From CALAMD01 sp035301345 (GTDB lineage Bacteria; Bacillota; Bacilli; Bacillales; Amphibacillaceae), in the NCBI GenBank assembly GCA_035301345.1, contig DATGUM010000047.1:1-30961 (forward strand): a stretch of DNA of 30,961 nt. Direction: 5' to 3'. The position numbers were made by a program, and so were the translations under genes. Below are positions 17,114 through 24,377 of this stretch, one piece after another (positions within the stretch are counted from its first letter, which is position 1; every line of letters starts with the position of its first letter). Under the pieces are notes generated by a model. It had not been told where the DNA came from, searched no databases, and was given only the letters and a program-made list of their open reading frames with translations.

Positions 17114-17149
17114 AGTACATATATTGACTATCTAAGGAGGTTATACACA

Positions 17150-17542
17150 ATGGGAGCAAAATGGATTAAAATTGGTGTTCTTTATTTCATTATAGGTATT
17201 GCTATTGGATTATTTATGTCTGCAACGATTGATTTAAGATGGGGTGCTGCACATGCACACGTAAACGTCGTCGGCTGGTTATCAACTGTACTCATCGGAG
17301 TCGTCTACTCTGTGTATCCTAAAGCAGGAAATAGCTCATTAGGAAAAGGGGCATTTTGGTTATACAATATTGGTTTACCATTTTTACTAGCAAGCATGTT
17401 TATGGTACAAATCGCTAGTGTTCGCGGAATCGCGCACTACTTCACATTTACAGCAGGTGCCGCAGTAACGCTTGGAGTTATACTATTTATTATTACTGTT
17501 TATACACATGTGCACGAAGATGAAGCAGTGACGAGACAGTAA
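17150..17542 (+). CDS. Small cytochrome oxidase subunit I-like membrane protein
   Basis: A 130-residue integral membrane protein with about four hydrophobic segments (near 7-27, 38-58, 72-92 and 98-118). The AHAHVNVVGW motif near residues 31-40 and the overall pattern resemble the N-terminal part of heme-copper (cbb3-type) oxidase subunit I, where such histidines bind heme. Being so short it cannot be an oxidase on its own; heme binding or sensing is a guess. The start is ATG 17150 with AAGGAGG at 17134-17140; in-frame starts further upstream lie inside the promoter. It follows a perfect sigma-A promoter and a Fur-like box. It appears monocistronic, followed by a weak hairpin at 17591-17638. 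Confidence 0.75.
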   Translation: MGAKWIKIGVLYFIIGIAIGLFMSATIDLRWGAAHAHVNVVGWLSTVLIGVVYSVYPKAGNSSLGKGAFWLYNIGLPFLLASMFMVQIASVRGIAHYFTFTAGAAVTLGVILFIITVYTHVHEDEAVTRQ

Positions 17543-17590
17543 GAAAAGATTTGTTTTGAACAGAAGAAACGAATATGTGTTTGTTAAACG

Positions 17591-17638
17591 AGACACCCTT
17601 GGAGTGAGGCGTATGTTATCTTGCTTTTGAGGGTGTTT
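17591..17638 (+). terminator. Possible terminator after the oxidase-like gene
   Basis: AGACACCCT (17591-17599) pairs with AGGGTGTTT (17630-17638, one G-U), enclosing 30 bases. The T-tract after it is short, so activity is uncertain. Confidence 0.4.
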
Positions 17639-17729
17639 AGTTGATTTATTAAATTTATTTTACAAAGAACAGTTAAACATATTTATTTTAGTCATACGGA
17701 AGCTTATGGATGGGAAAGAGGGGACAGAC

Positions 17730-18167
17730 ATGGAGACAGAGAAAGATAAATAAATAGGTGCTGTCGTATTAGAAATTGTAAGGGCAGCTAATTTATTAGA
17801 ACGTTTAGGTGGACAGTACGCATCAACCGTTGGATTAGGAAGCGTGCAGCAATATATGTTACTTTCTATGTTAAATAAGCAAGATACACTGTCCATGTCC
17901 GATTTAAGAGAGAACACACTTGTCACTAAACAAGCGATTACAGGTTTAATTGATCGAATGAAAAAACAAGGGTACATAGAGACGAGGAAAGACAAGAAAG
18001 ACGGGAGAAAAACGATTGTGCAAATGACTGATGAAGGACGAGAACGTTTAGAAGCGATTCATCCACATCGAATAGAAGGTAATCGCGAAGCGTTTGACGT
18101 TATTTCAAATGAAGAGCTTAATCAGCTACAAGATATTTTAGAAAAGCTTATTAAACATCTTAATTAA
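17730..18167 (+). pseudogene. MarR-family regulator interrupted by an in-frame stop
   Basis: The frame opens at ATG 17730 behind AGAGGGG (17717-17723) and reads METEKDK, then TAA at 17751-17753, then continues without interruption as a typical MarR protein to 18167 (146 codons in all). The part after the stop holds the full winged helix: dimer helix ANLLERLGGQY, then TKQAITGLIDRMKKQGYIET and the wing RKDKKDGRKTIVQM. After the stop the first ordinary in-frame start is GTG 17844, inside the DNA-binding domain and without a ribosome binding site, so a functional product is doubtful. It could be a real loss or a single-base sequencing error (CAA, GAA or AAA to TAA). A weak promoter is possible at 17659-17687. 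It probably regulated, or was paired with, the oxidoreductase gene next door. Confidence 0.75.
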
Positions 18168-18197
18168 TAGGAAGAGGTCGAGCATCAGTTCAATATT

Positions 18198-18226
18198 TTG
18201 TATATTCGCCTGAGAATGATTATCAT
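18198..18226 (+). promoter_or_regulatory. Promoter overlapped by a Fur-box candidate
   Basis: TTGTAT (18198-18203), 17 bases, TATCAT (18221-18226). The 15-mer TGAGAATGATTATCA at 18211-18225 matches the 7-1-7 Fur consensus TGATAAT-N-ATTATCA at 13 of 14 fixed positions and overlaps the -10 element, the usual place for a repressor. This suggests iron control of the downstream oxidoreductase gene; binding is not proven. Confidence 0.6.
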
Positions 18227-18268
18227 AGATGATGCAAGCTTATTTTTTACAGAATAGGATGATCATAT

Positions 18269-19267
18269 ATGTCAAAACATATACCATTAAGTGTATTAGA
18301 TTTAGTAGGGATTGCGGAAAATCAATCAGTAAAAGAAGCAATAGATGTCTCGATGGATCATGCGAAGCTTATTGATGAATTAGGTTATAAACGATTATGG
18401 TATGCTGAACACCATAATACAGATGGTTTAGCAGCAGTTGCAACGCCATTACTTATTGGCCGTGCGGCGGCAGAAACAGAGCGTATTCGAGTAGGTTCAG
18501 GTGGGATTATGTTACCGAATCATTCACATTTTCGCGTAGCAGAAGAATTTGGTACGTTAGGTCAAATGTATCCCGATCGAATTGATTTAGGATTAGGGCG
18601 TGCACCGGGAACTGACGGTAGAACAGCACAACTAATTACACGTTCAACAGCAGAGCCACAAGAATTTGCTAATCAAATTTTCGATATGCAAAACTGGCTC
18701 GGCAAAGAAGGGAAAACACCACGAGTGCCAGGTGTTACGACAGGTGTTGGAACGAATTCAAACGTGCCAATTTGGGTCCTTGGATCGAGTATGAATGGGG
18801 CGACAATTGCTGGGAATCTAGGATTGCCATATTCAATTGCGACACATTTTATGCCTGATGGCTTTAAAGAAAAGTTAAACGTGTATCGTGAAGCGTTTGA
18901 CGCGAATGCTCCAACAGCATCATTGTCAGAGCCTTACGCAATGGCTGCGATTAATGTCGTTGTTGCTCCGACGGATGAAGAAGCAGAGCGTATATTTACG
19001 ACGACAGAGAGAATGTTTATTAACATTCACACAGGTAAGCGAGAGAAAATTCAACCACCAGTTGATCCGAGTGAATTAGACAATCGACACATAGCAGAAC
19101 ATGCACTGAGTGTTCGTGCTGTCGGTTCACCAGAAACGGTTAAACAAAAGCTAGAAGAGTTTGCTGAAGCGTCAGGTGTTGATGAGCTAATCATCGTTAC
19201 TTATACGTATGACCCAGAAGACCGTAAACGCTCACTCGAGCTTTTAGCAGACGTTTGGTTTGAATAA
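18269..19267 (+). CDS. Luciferase-like (LLM class) flavin-dependent oxidoreductase
   Basis: A 332-residue protein of the bacterial luciferase-like monooxygenase superfamily, expected to use reduced FMN. Typical segments are PLSVLDLVGI at the N terminus, RLWYAEHHNTDGLAA near 47-61, RIRVGSGGIMLPNHSHFRVAEEF near 72-94, and YPDRIDLGLGRAPGTDG near 102-118. This subgroup is widespread in Firmicutes and its physiological substrate is unknown. AGGATGAT precedes ATG 18269. It lies next to a broken marR gene and has a promoter with an overlapping Fur-like site, suggesting that it was under redox or iron control. Confidence 0.88.
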   Translation: MSKHIPLSVLDLVGIAENQSVKEAIDVSMDHAKLIDELGYKRLWYAEHHNTDGLAAVATPLLIGRAAAETERIRVGSGGIMLPNHSHFRVAEEFGTLGQMYPDRIDLGLGRAPGTDGRTAQLITRSTAEPQEFANQIFDMQNWLGKEGKTPRVPGVTTGVGTNSNVPIWVLGSSMNGATIAGNLGLPYSIATHFMPDGFKEKLNVYREAFDANAPTASLSEPYAMAAINVVVAPTDEEAERIFTTTERMFINIHTGKREKIQPPVDPSELDNRHIAEHALSVRAVGSPETVKQKLEEFAEASGVDELIIVTYTYDPEDRKRSLELLADVWFE

Positions 19268-19290
19268 AACTTATTTTATACATGAATAGT

Positions 19291-19366
19291 AGCCTTAGCT
19301 TTTTAGCCTTTGACTCAGTCTTGAGAATGATTTTGTCGATGTAGCTAATCTTGCTAAGGCTCTTTT
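19291..19366 (+). terminator. Probable terminator of the LLM gene
   Basis: AGCCTTAGC (19291-19299) pairs perfectly with GCTAAGGCT (19353-19361), followed by CTTTT. The 53-base loop is unusually long and itself contains short complementary stretches. Confidence 0.55.
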
Positions 19367-19462
19367 AATGTTATTATTTGGTTACTCATCATTTGGTGTG
19401 AGGAATATTGTTTAAAAGTAGTTAATAATCGAGGGTTTAGTAGCTTTTTAATGTTTGACATG

Positions 19463-19783
19463 TTAAGCACGTTGCTTTATTTTAAAAAGTTCTCTATCGT
19501 GTTCAGTAATTTTTTTATCAAAGTATGCTAAATCTTCTTTTGTCGCTAAGTTTTCAAAGTTAGCCATTGTCTCAGAATGGTACTCGGTTAATTTTCCTGT
19601 TTGTTCATGCATAATCGTTTGTTTCGATTCGATAGCTGCGAGCCGCTCATTCGTTGTTTGTTGTTCTGATTTTAACGCTGCAACGTCAGATTTAATGCTA
19701 GTAACTTCGGTTTTCAGTTCTTTCATATCGCTATTCATCGTTTGCATTTCACCTAGAATTTGGTGTAAGACTTTATTGTCCAT
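19463..19783 (-). CDS. Small coiled-coil protein of unknown function
   Basis: A 106-residue soluble protein that I do not recognise by name. Residues about 5-70 carry regular heptads (ILGEMQTMNSDMKELKTEV, IKSDVAALKSEQQTTNERL, AIESKQTIM), predicting a long parallel coiled coil; the rest is polar and helical. No signal peptide or membrane segment is present, and no catalytic motif. The start at ATG 19783 is set by GAGGAGG ten bases upstream; an in-frame ATG at 19816 lies before that site. Similar short coiled-coil proteins with MDNKVLHQIL-type starts are common in Bacillales. It is monocistronic, on the minus strand, next to the insertion at 19856. Confidence 0.75.
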   Translation of the reverse strand: MDNKVLHQILGEMQTMNSDMKELKTEVTSIKSDVAALKSEQQTTNERLAAIESKQTIMHEQTGKLTEYHSETMANFENLATKEDLAYFDKKITEHDRELFKIKQRA

Positions 19784-19846
19784 TAGCTTCAATCCTCCTC
19801 TCTTTTTTATAATCATACCATTATTTTGTTAAAATAAAAGGTGTTT

Positions 19847-20303
19847 AGTAACGTCGATTGAGTCAAGTATTTGTGGGTACCTAATAAATATGTTTAAAAT
19901 ACCATCTTTTGTATAGATTATTTTTATTAAATGACTATTTTAATCACTACTGGTGATATATACTTCACTTTTTGCGGGTGATCGTTTCAGAACTATACTA
20001 CGCTTGCCCACGAAGAATTGAAGTGCATTCTTCGCACCATCAACTTCTAGAACCTCCATTATCATGTCGGTTCTAGGGATTTTCGGATACGTGTAATGAA
20101 ATAGGTTACCACCTATCTCATTACCTTCCCACAGGCGTCTTTCGTATATTTCTTTCACTTGATCTGTATGTGTCATGTATGCTTTTCTGATTTAATAAGT
20201 TTATATTATTCTTCGTGGACAAGCGAAGCACATTTCTGAAGTGTAAACTTTACACAACAAGTAGGGCATAGTCCCACAAACATTTTACTCAATCAGTAAC
20301 GTC
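19847..20303. mobile_element. MITE-like element with inverted ends and 9-bp target duplication
   Basis: The element proper is 19856-20294 (439 bases). Its ends are imperfect inverted repeats: GATTGAGTCAAGTATTTGTGGG at the left and, read on the other strand, GATTGAGTAAAATGTTTGTGGG at the right, 19 of 22 identical. The 9-mer AGTAACGTC stands directly before it (19847-19855) and directly after it (20295-20303), a perfect target-site duplication. The interior has an imperfect inverted repeat (19983-20018 with 20208-20243, 29 of 36), a hairpin CTAGAACC/GGTTCTAG, and a perfect 15-base dyad GTGTAAACTTTACAC at 20241-20255. No transposase is encoded; a 78-codon minus-strand frame (19940-20176) has no ribosome binding site and is broken in the second copy. 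The insertion lies just past the rpsD terminator. A second copy starts at 30728. A 9-bp duplication fits several IS families (IS256 and IS4 among them), so the mobilising transposase is not assigned. Confidence 0.88.
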
Positions 20304-20318
20304 ATTTATGAAATAAAA

Positions 20319-20359
20319 AAATCCTCACAATCTCTCGGATAAAAAGATTGTAAGGATTT
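20319..20359 (-). terminator. rpsD terminator
   Basis: On the minus strand AAATCCTTACAATCT pairs with AGATTGTGAGGATTT (one G-U), followed by a run of T. The plus-strand positions of the arms are 20345-20359 and 20319-20333. Confidence 0.9.
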
Positions 20360-20384
20360 GCATATATTTGTTCGTAACGAAATC

Positions 20385-20990
20385 TTAGTGACGTGAGTAG
20401 AACTCAACGATAAGTGATTCGTTAATTTCTGCAGGTAATTCAGAACGTTCAGGTAAACGGTTGAATATACCTGTTAAAGTATCTTCGTTAAATGATAAGT
20501 ACTCAGGTACGAAGTTGTTTAACTCAATTGCTTCTTTAATAAGGTCAATATTTTTCGAACGTTCACGAACGCTAATTTCTTGACCAGGTTTTACGCGGAA
20601 TGATGGAATATCAACGCGCTTACCATCTACAAGAATGTGGCCGTGGTTCACGAGCTGACGTGATTGTCTACGGCTGCGTGCAAGTCCTAAACGATAAACT
20701 AAGTTGTCTAAACGACACTCTAGTAAAATCATGAAGTTCTCACCGTGAATTCCTTGCATTTTTCCAGCTTCGTTAAAGAGTGTGCGGTACTGACGCTCAT
20801 TTAAACCGTACATATAACGGAGCTTTTGCTTTTCTTGTTGCTGTAAACCATACTCAGAAATTTTTCTTCGTTGGTTTGCACCGTGTTGACCTGGTGCATA
20901 AGGTCTTTTTTCTAATTCTTTACCTGTTCCTGTTAATGAAATGCCTAGACGACGGGACTTTTTCCAAAGTGATCCTGTAAAACGTGCCAT
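20385..20990 (-). CDS. rpsD: 30S ribosomal protein S4
   Basis: Primary 16S rRNA-binding protein that nucleates small-subunit assembly, 201 residues, the normal size. It begins MARFTGSLWKKSRRLGISLTG and contains RPYAPGQHGANQRRK, the S4 domain (LECRLDNLVYRLGLARSRRQ, NHGHILVDGKRVDIPSF) and the conserved end. The start at 20990 is fixed by AAAGGAG eight bases upstream; a longer in-frame reading from 21074 covers only leader sequence. It lacks the CxxC zinc motif, so it is the zinc-independent form. It is monocistronic with a strong promoter, a structured leader of about 180 bases, and its own terminator. In B. subtilis rpsD is autoregulated by S4 binding to its leader. Confidence 0.97.
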   Translation of the reverse strand: MARFTGSLWKKSRRLGISLTGTGKELEKRPYAPGQHGANQRRKISEYGLQQQEKQKLRYMYGLNERQYRTLFNEAGKMQGIHGENFMILLECRLDNLVYRLGLARSRRQSRQLVNHGHILVDGKRVDIPSFRVKPGQEISVRERSKNIDLIKEAIELNNFVPEYLSFNEDTLTGIFNRLPERSELPAEINESLIVEFYSRH

Positions 20991-20994
20991 GTGA

Positions 20995-21170
20995 CATTCT
21001 CCTTTATATAAAATTTTCGCATAAAATAAATGAGTGTATACCTTCCTGATGGCTATTTTATTTTCATGTACCATCGCTCCAGCAGCTAAGAGTTACGCGA
21101 TACACCTCATTATTGAGGAATAAAATAGTGGCAAGCATTTGGTTTACATAGGCTACTATTATTTTACACA
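20995..21170 (-). promoter_or_regulatory. Structured rpsD leader, probable S4 autoregulatory element
   Basis: The transcript from the promoter at 21177-21205 has a leader of about 180 bases. CTATTTTATT and AATAAAATAG (plus-strand 21119-21128 and 21053-21062) form a 10-bp closing stem around the hairpin CCTCA/TGAGG (21105-21118). This fits the S4 leader known from Bacillales, which S4 binds to repress its own translation or transcription. The assignment rests on position and pairing, not on an alignment. Confidence 0.6.
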
Positions 21171-21176
21171 ACCGTC

Positions 21177-21205
21177 ATTATATAATTTAAACGAGACAAA
21201 GTCAA
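21177..21205 (-). promoter_or_regulatory. Sigma-A promoter for rpsD
   Basis: On the minus strand TTGACT (21200-21205), 17 bases, TATAAT (21177-21182): one mismatch to consensus. Confidence 0.88.
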
Positions 21206-21244
21206 TCTTTTTTACATTCACATCTATTAAAATAAAAGATTATA

Positions 21245-21273
21245 TTGTCGATTTGTAAATATAAATGTATATT
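21245..21273 (+). promoter_or_regulatory. Weak promoter candidate for ezrA
   Basis: TTGTCG (21245-21250), 17 bases, TATATT (21268-21273). It is the best match I find in the 21206-21418 gap, which otherwise shows nothing clear. Confidence 0.35.
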
Positions 21274-21418
21274 TTCATGTTTTTTCAATTTTTATAGGAA
21301 AAAAATGAACGAACGTGTTAAGATAAATAGTATATGAGACATTTAATCAAGATGAATGATAAAGAAGGGTTATATTTCCCGTGAAAGATATATTGTTCGG
21401 TAAGGGGGCAACTGTTGG

Positions 21419-23107
21419 ATGGCCATTGCTATTGGAATACTATTAGTAATTGTGACGATTGTTATTGTAGGTTTGATTTACAGAAAAAGAGTTTATGAAC
21501 AAGTTGATCAATATGAATCGTGGAAGTTAGACATTATGAACCGTAACGTTGCTAGCCAACTAGCGAAAATAAAGTCTCTCAATTTATCAGGAGAAGCACA
21601 ACGTAAGTTCGATTCATGGAAAGAACGCTGGGATAATATTTTAACGAAAGATTTACCAGATGTTGAAGAATTATTATTCGATGCTGAAGCGTTTGCTGAT
21701 AAGTACCGCTTTTCTAAAGCGAGAGATGTACTGGCAACTATTGAACAAGAATTAAATGAGTCAGAAAGTACGATTGAAAGTATGTTAGCAGAATTAGATG
21801 ACTTGTTAACGTCTGCTGAAAAAAGTGAAGAAGAAGTTGGTGAGTTACAACCACTCTTAAAAGTATTGGAAAGAAAAGTAACTGAAAATCGTTCTAATTT
21901 TGGAGAGTCAAGCACGTATTTCCTCGAGGAATTAAAAACACTCGATGAGTCATTACATACATATTTTGAAATGATTGAAGCAGGGAATTATATGGAAGCT
22001 CAATCACTCGTTGATGATTTAAAGCCACGTGTTTATGCTGTTGAAAAAGAAATTGAAAAAACACCAAAGCTTTACGTTGCATGTGAGAATACAATTCCGA
22101 AAGAGTTGAACACAATTTCTAGTGGTTTAGAAGAGATGGAAGAGCAAGGTTACTACCTCGGTCATTTGTCGTTTGAAAAAGATATTGAGCGGTATAAACT
22201 TCGCTTAGAAGATTGTATAAAATCGCTCGATAAAGGTGTTACAGCGGAAGTTGAGGAAGCAGTAGAAACTTTAGAACAAAAAATTCAAGAGATGTACGAC
22301 ACGTTAGAAAAAGAAGCTTTATCAAAAACGTACGTAGAGGATCATATTAATGCATACGGGGAAAAGCTTTTAACATACGATGCATACTTAAAAGAAACGA
22401 AAGCAGATATCGAACGACTTAAGCCGAGCTATCGTTTCGATGACTATGATTTGCAAACATTTAGTACGCTTGAGAAGACGTTAAATAAATTAATGAAACA
22501 AAAAGAAGAGTCACTTACATTTGATGAAAATGAAGAGAAAATGGAACAATCATATGCGTTCATGAAAGAAGAAATTGAAAAAGGGTATAAAGACCTTGAA
22601 CAATTAGATGAAGATTATGAAGCTTTTATTGAGTTAATTGAACGTTTAAGTAAAGATGAAGTAAAAGCAAATGAACAGTTAGAAGAGATTCGTGAAGAGT
22701 GGTTAGAAGCTCGTAGGAAGTTGCATAAGAGTAATTTACCAGGCATACCAACATTCATTAAGACGATTATGGAGACGGTTGTTGAAAAATACAAATTTAC
22801 AGAAGATACGCTAAGTAAGCAACCGTTAGATATGAATAATGTGAAAGCAGCGCTTGAAGAAGCGCGAAAGTCAATGGATCATTTAAATGAACAGACAGAA
22901 CTAATTATTGATCAAGCGTATTTAACGGAGCGTGTGATTCAGTATAGTAATCGCTATAGAAGTCAAAATGAAGCGCTAGCTGAACAACTTGAAGAATCAG
23001 AAAGACTGTTTCGAGCATATGAATATGAATTAGCATTAGAACAAGCGGCAACTGCTATCGAAGCGGTTGAGCCAGGAGCATTAAAACGTATTGAATCATT
23101 ACAATAA
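21419..23107 (+). CDS. ezrA: Septation ring formation regulator EzrA
   Basis: Membrane-anchored negative regulator of FtsZ ring formation that also links division to cell-wall synthesis. Residues 2-21 form one N-terminal membrane helix (AIAIGILLVIVTIVIVGLIY) that places the rest in the cytosol; the following 540 residues are almost entirely helical, rich in Glu, Lys and Leu, as in the spectrin-like repeats of EzrA. The length of 562 residues equals that of B. subtilis EzrA. AAGGGGG at 21402-21408 precedes ATG 21419 by ten bases. Position between rpsD and the cysteine desulfurase gene is conserved in Bacillales. A strong hairpin follows at 23125-23175. Confidence 0.95.
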   Translation: MAIAIGILLVIVTIVIVGLIYRKRVYEQVDQYESWKLDIMNRNVASQLAKIKSLNLSGEAQRKFDSWKERWDNILTKDLPDVEELLFDAEAFADKYRFSKARDVLATIEQELNESESTIESMLAELDDLLTSAEKSEEEVGELQPLLKVLERKVTENRSNFGESSTYFLEELKTLDESLHTYFEMIEAGNYMEAQSLVDDLKPRVYAVEKEIEKTPKLYVACENTIPKELNTISSGLEEMEEQGYYLGHLSFEKDIERYKLRLEDCIKSLDKGVTAEVEEAVETLEQKIQEMYDTLEKEALSKTYVEDHINAYGEKLLTYDAYLKETKADIERLKPSYRFDDYDLQTFSTLEKTLNKLMKQKEESLTFDENEEKMEQSYAFMKEEIEKGYKDLEQLDEDYEAFIELIERLSKDEVKANEQLEEIREEWLEARRKLHKSNLPGIPTFIKTIMETVVEKYKFTEDTLSKQPLDMNNVKAALEEARKSMDHLNEQTELIIDQAYLTERVIQYSNRYRSQNEALAEQLEESERLFRAYEYELALEQAATAIEAVEPGALKRIESLQ

Positions 23108-23124
23108 ATGTTTTTTTATATGAG

Positions 23125-23177
23125 AGGCTGTCTTACGAGGAGTATGTGATATACCATCTATTCGTAAGTCAGCCTTT
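23125..23177 (+). terminator. Hairpin between ezrA and the nifS-like gene
   Basis: AGGCTG-T-CTTACGA (23125-23138) pairs with TCGTAAG-T-CAGCCT (23162-23175), one internal mismatch, followed by TT only. It probably ends or attenuates the ezrA transcript, though the T-tract is short. Confidence 0.6.
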
Positions 23178-23209
23178 CCAATGTTAACGAGGAATTAAAG
23201 GAGTTAAAA

Positions 23210-24349
23210 ATGATTTATTTAGATAATAGTGCAACGACAAAAGTTGACCAGTCAGTGAGTGAGAGCTTTAATTACGTAGCAACAAAGCTCTTTGCCAATC
23301 CATCATCTATTCACAATTTAGGTGGGGAAGTCGAGCAATTATTAAGGCAATCGCGTGAACAAATCGCTCAATTACTTCATGTTGATCAATCGGAAGTTAT
23401 TTTTACGTCGGGTGGTACAGAAGGGAATAATTTATCGATTAAAGGGATTGCGTTAGAGCATCAACAGAGAGGAAAGCATATTATAACGACAACGACTGAG
23501 CATCCGTCCGTTTACGATGCTTGTCAGTCGTTAGAAGCTCTTGGCTTTAATATAACGTACTTAGCTGTTGATCAAGCGGGTCTTATCGATATTGATGAAT
23601 TAAAAGAAGCAATGACGTCAGAAACAATTTTAGTCTCAATTATGCACGTCAATAATGAAACAGGTGCGATGCAGCCGATTAAGCAGATTGGAGAAATTGT
23701 TGCTGATTATCCGAAAGCCTATTTCCACGTTGATTACGTGCAAGGGGCGGGTAAAGTACCACTCGATATAAAGGGTTCTCATATTGATTTATGTACATTT
23801 TCTGGACATAAGATTCACGGGCTCAAAGGAACGGGTATTTTATACGTCAAAAACGGAACAACTTTGTATCCACTTTTTCATGGTGGCTCCCAGGAGTACG
23901 GTGTTCGTTCAGGAACAGAAAACGTTGCTGGAGCAGTGTCATTTGCACGTGCTTTACGGTTAATTTATGAAAAGATGGAAAATAACGAGCAACCATTGAC
24001 TAAGCTATCTAACCATTTACGACAAGAACTATCAAAGGTTGATCGGGTAATTATTAATAGTCCTGAAAATAATTCAGCACCGCATATTTTAAACGTATCT
24101 CTTCCGGGCATTAAATCAGAAGTGATGATTCATGAATTAGAAGCACATCATATTTATATATCGACAAAGTCAGCCTGTTCGTCAAAACAGTCAGAGGATA
24201 GTCGTGTATTAGTTGCAATGAATGTTGATAAAGAGATTGCCCAATCAGCTCTGAGAATTAGTCTTTCATACGATAATACAGAAGAAGAAATTAACATATT
24301 TGTTAGACGTTTAAAAGAGTCGTTAACTGAATTAAGCAAAGTTATGTAA
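23210..24349 (+). CDS. Cysteine desulfurase (NifS/IscS-like, ThiI partner)
   Basis: PLP enzyme that removes sulfur from cysteine and passes it as a persulfide. It begins MIYLDNSATTK; the PLP lysine is K201 in SGHKIHGLKGTG; the persulfide cysteine is C323 in KSACSSKQ. The short SAC loop and 379-residue length fit the IscS-like group I enzymes. It sits 28 bases before thiI, the arrangement in which the B. subtilis NifZ protein donates sulfur to ThiI, so transfer to tRNA 4-thiouridine and thiamine is the likely job rather than Fe-S assembly. AAAGGAG at 23197-23203 precedes the ATG. Confidence 0.93.
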   Translation: MIYLDNSATTKVDQSVSESFNYVATKLFANPSSIHNLGGEVEQLLRQSREQIAQLLHVDQSEVIFTSGGTEGNNLSIKGIALEHQQRGKHIITTTTEHPSVYDACQSLEALGFNITYLAVDQAGLIDIDELKEAMTSETILVSIMHVNNETGAMQPIKQIGEIVADYPKAYFHVDYVQGAGKVPLDIKGSHIDLCTFSGHKIHGLKGTGILYVKNGTTLYPLFHGGSQEYGVRSGTENVAGAVSFARALRLIYEKMENNEQPLTKLSNHLRQELSKVDRVIINSPENNSAPHILNVSLPGIKSEVMIHELEAHHIYISTKSACSSKQSEDSRVLVAMNVDKEIAQSALRISLSYDNTEEEINIFVRRLKESLTELSKVM

Positions 24350-24377
24350 AAAAGATATAAAGAAAGGATAAATAAGA

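Noticed and set aside
17051..17149. Longer reading of the oxidase-like protein from 17051
   Set aside because: It would start at the tyrS terminator and run through the Fur box and consensus promoter; AAGGAGG marks ATG 17150 instead.
19321..19335. TGAGAATGATTTTGT, resembling the Fur site at 18211
   Set aside because: Only the left half fits the consensus, and it lies in the terminator loop after the LLM gene with no promoter nearby.
19940..20176. A 78-codon minus-strand frame within the MITE-like element
   Set aside because: No ribosome binding site before its ATG, no recognisable domain, and the second copy of the element is frameshifted in the middle of it. I treat it as non-coding element sequence.
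20991..21074. N-terminal extension of rpsD
   Set aside because: The AAAGGAG site sits just before codon 29, which begins the universally conserved MARFTG; the upstream part is the regulatory leader.
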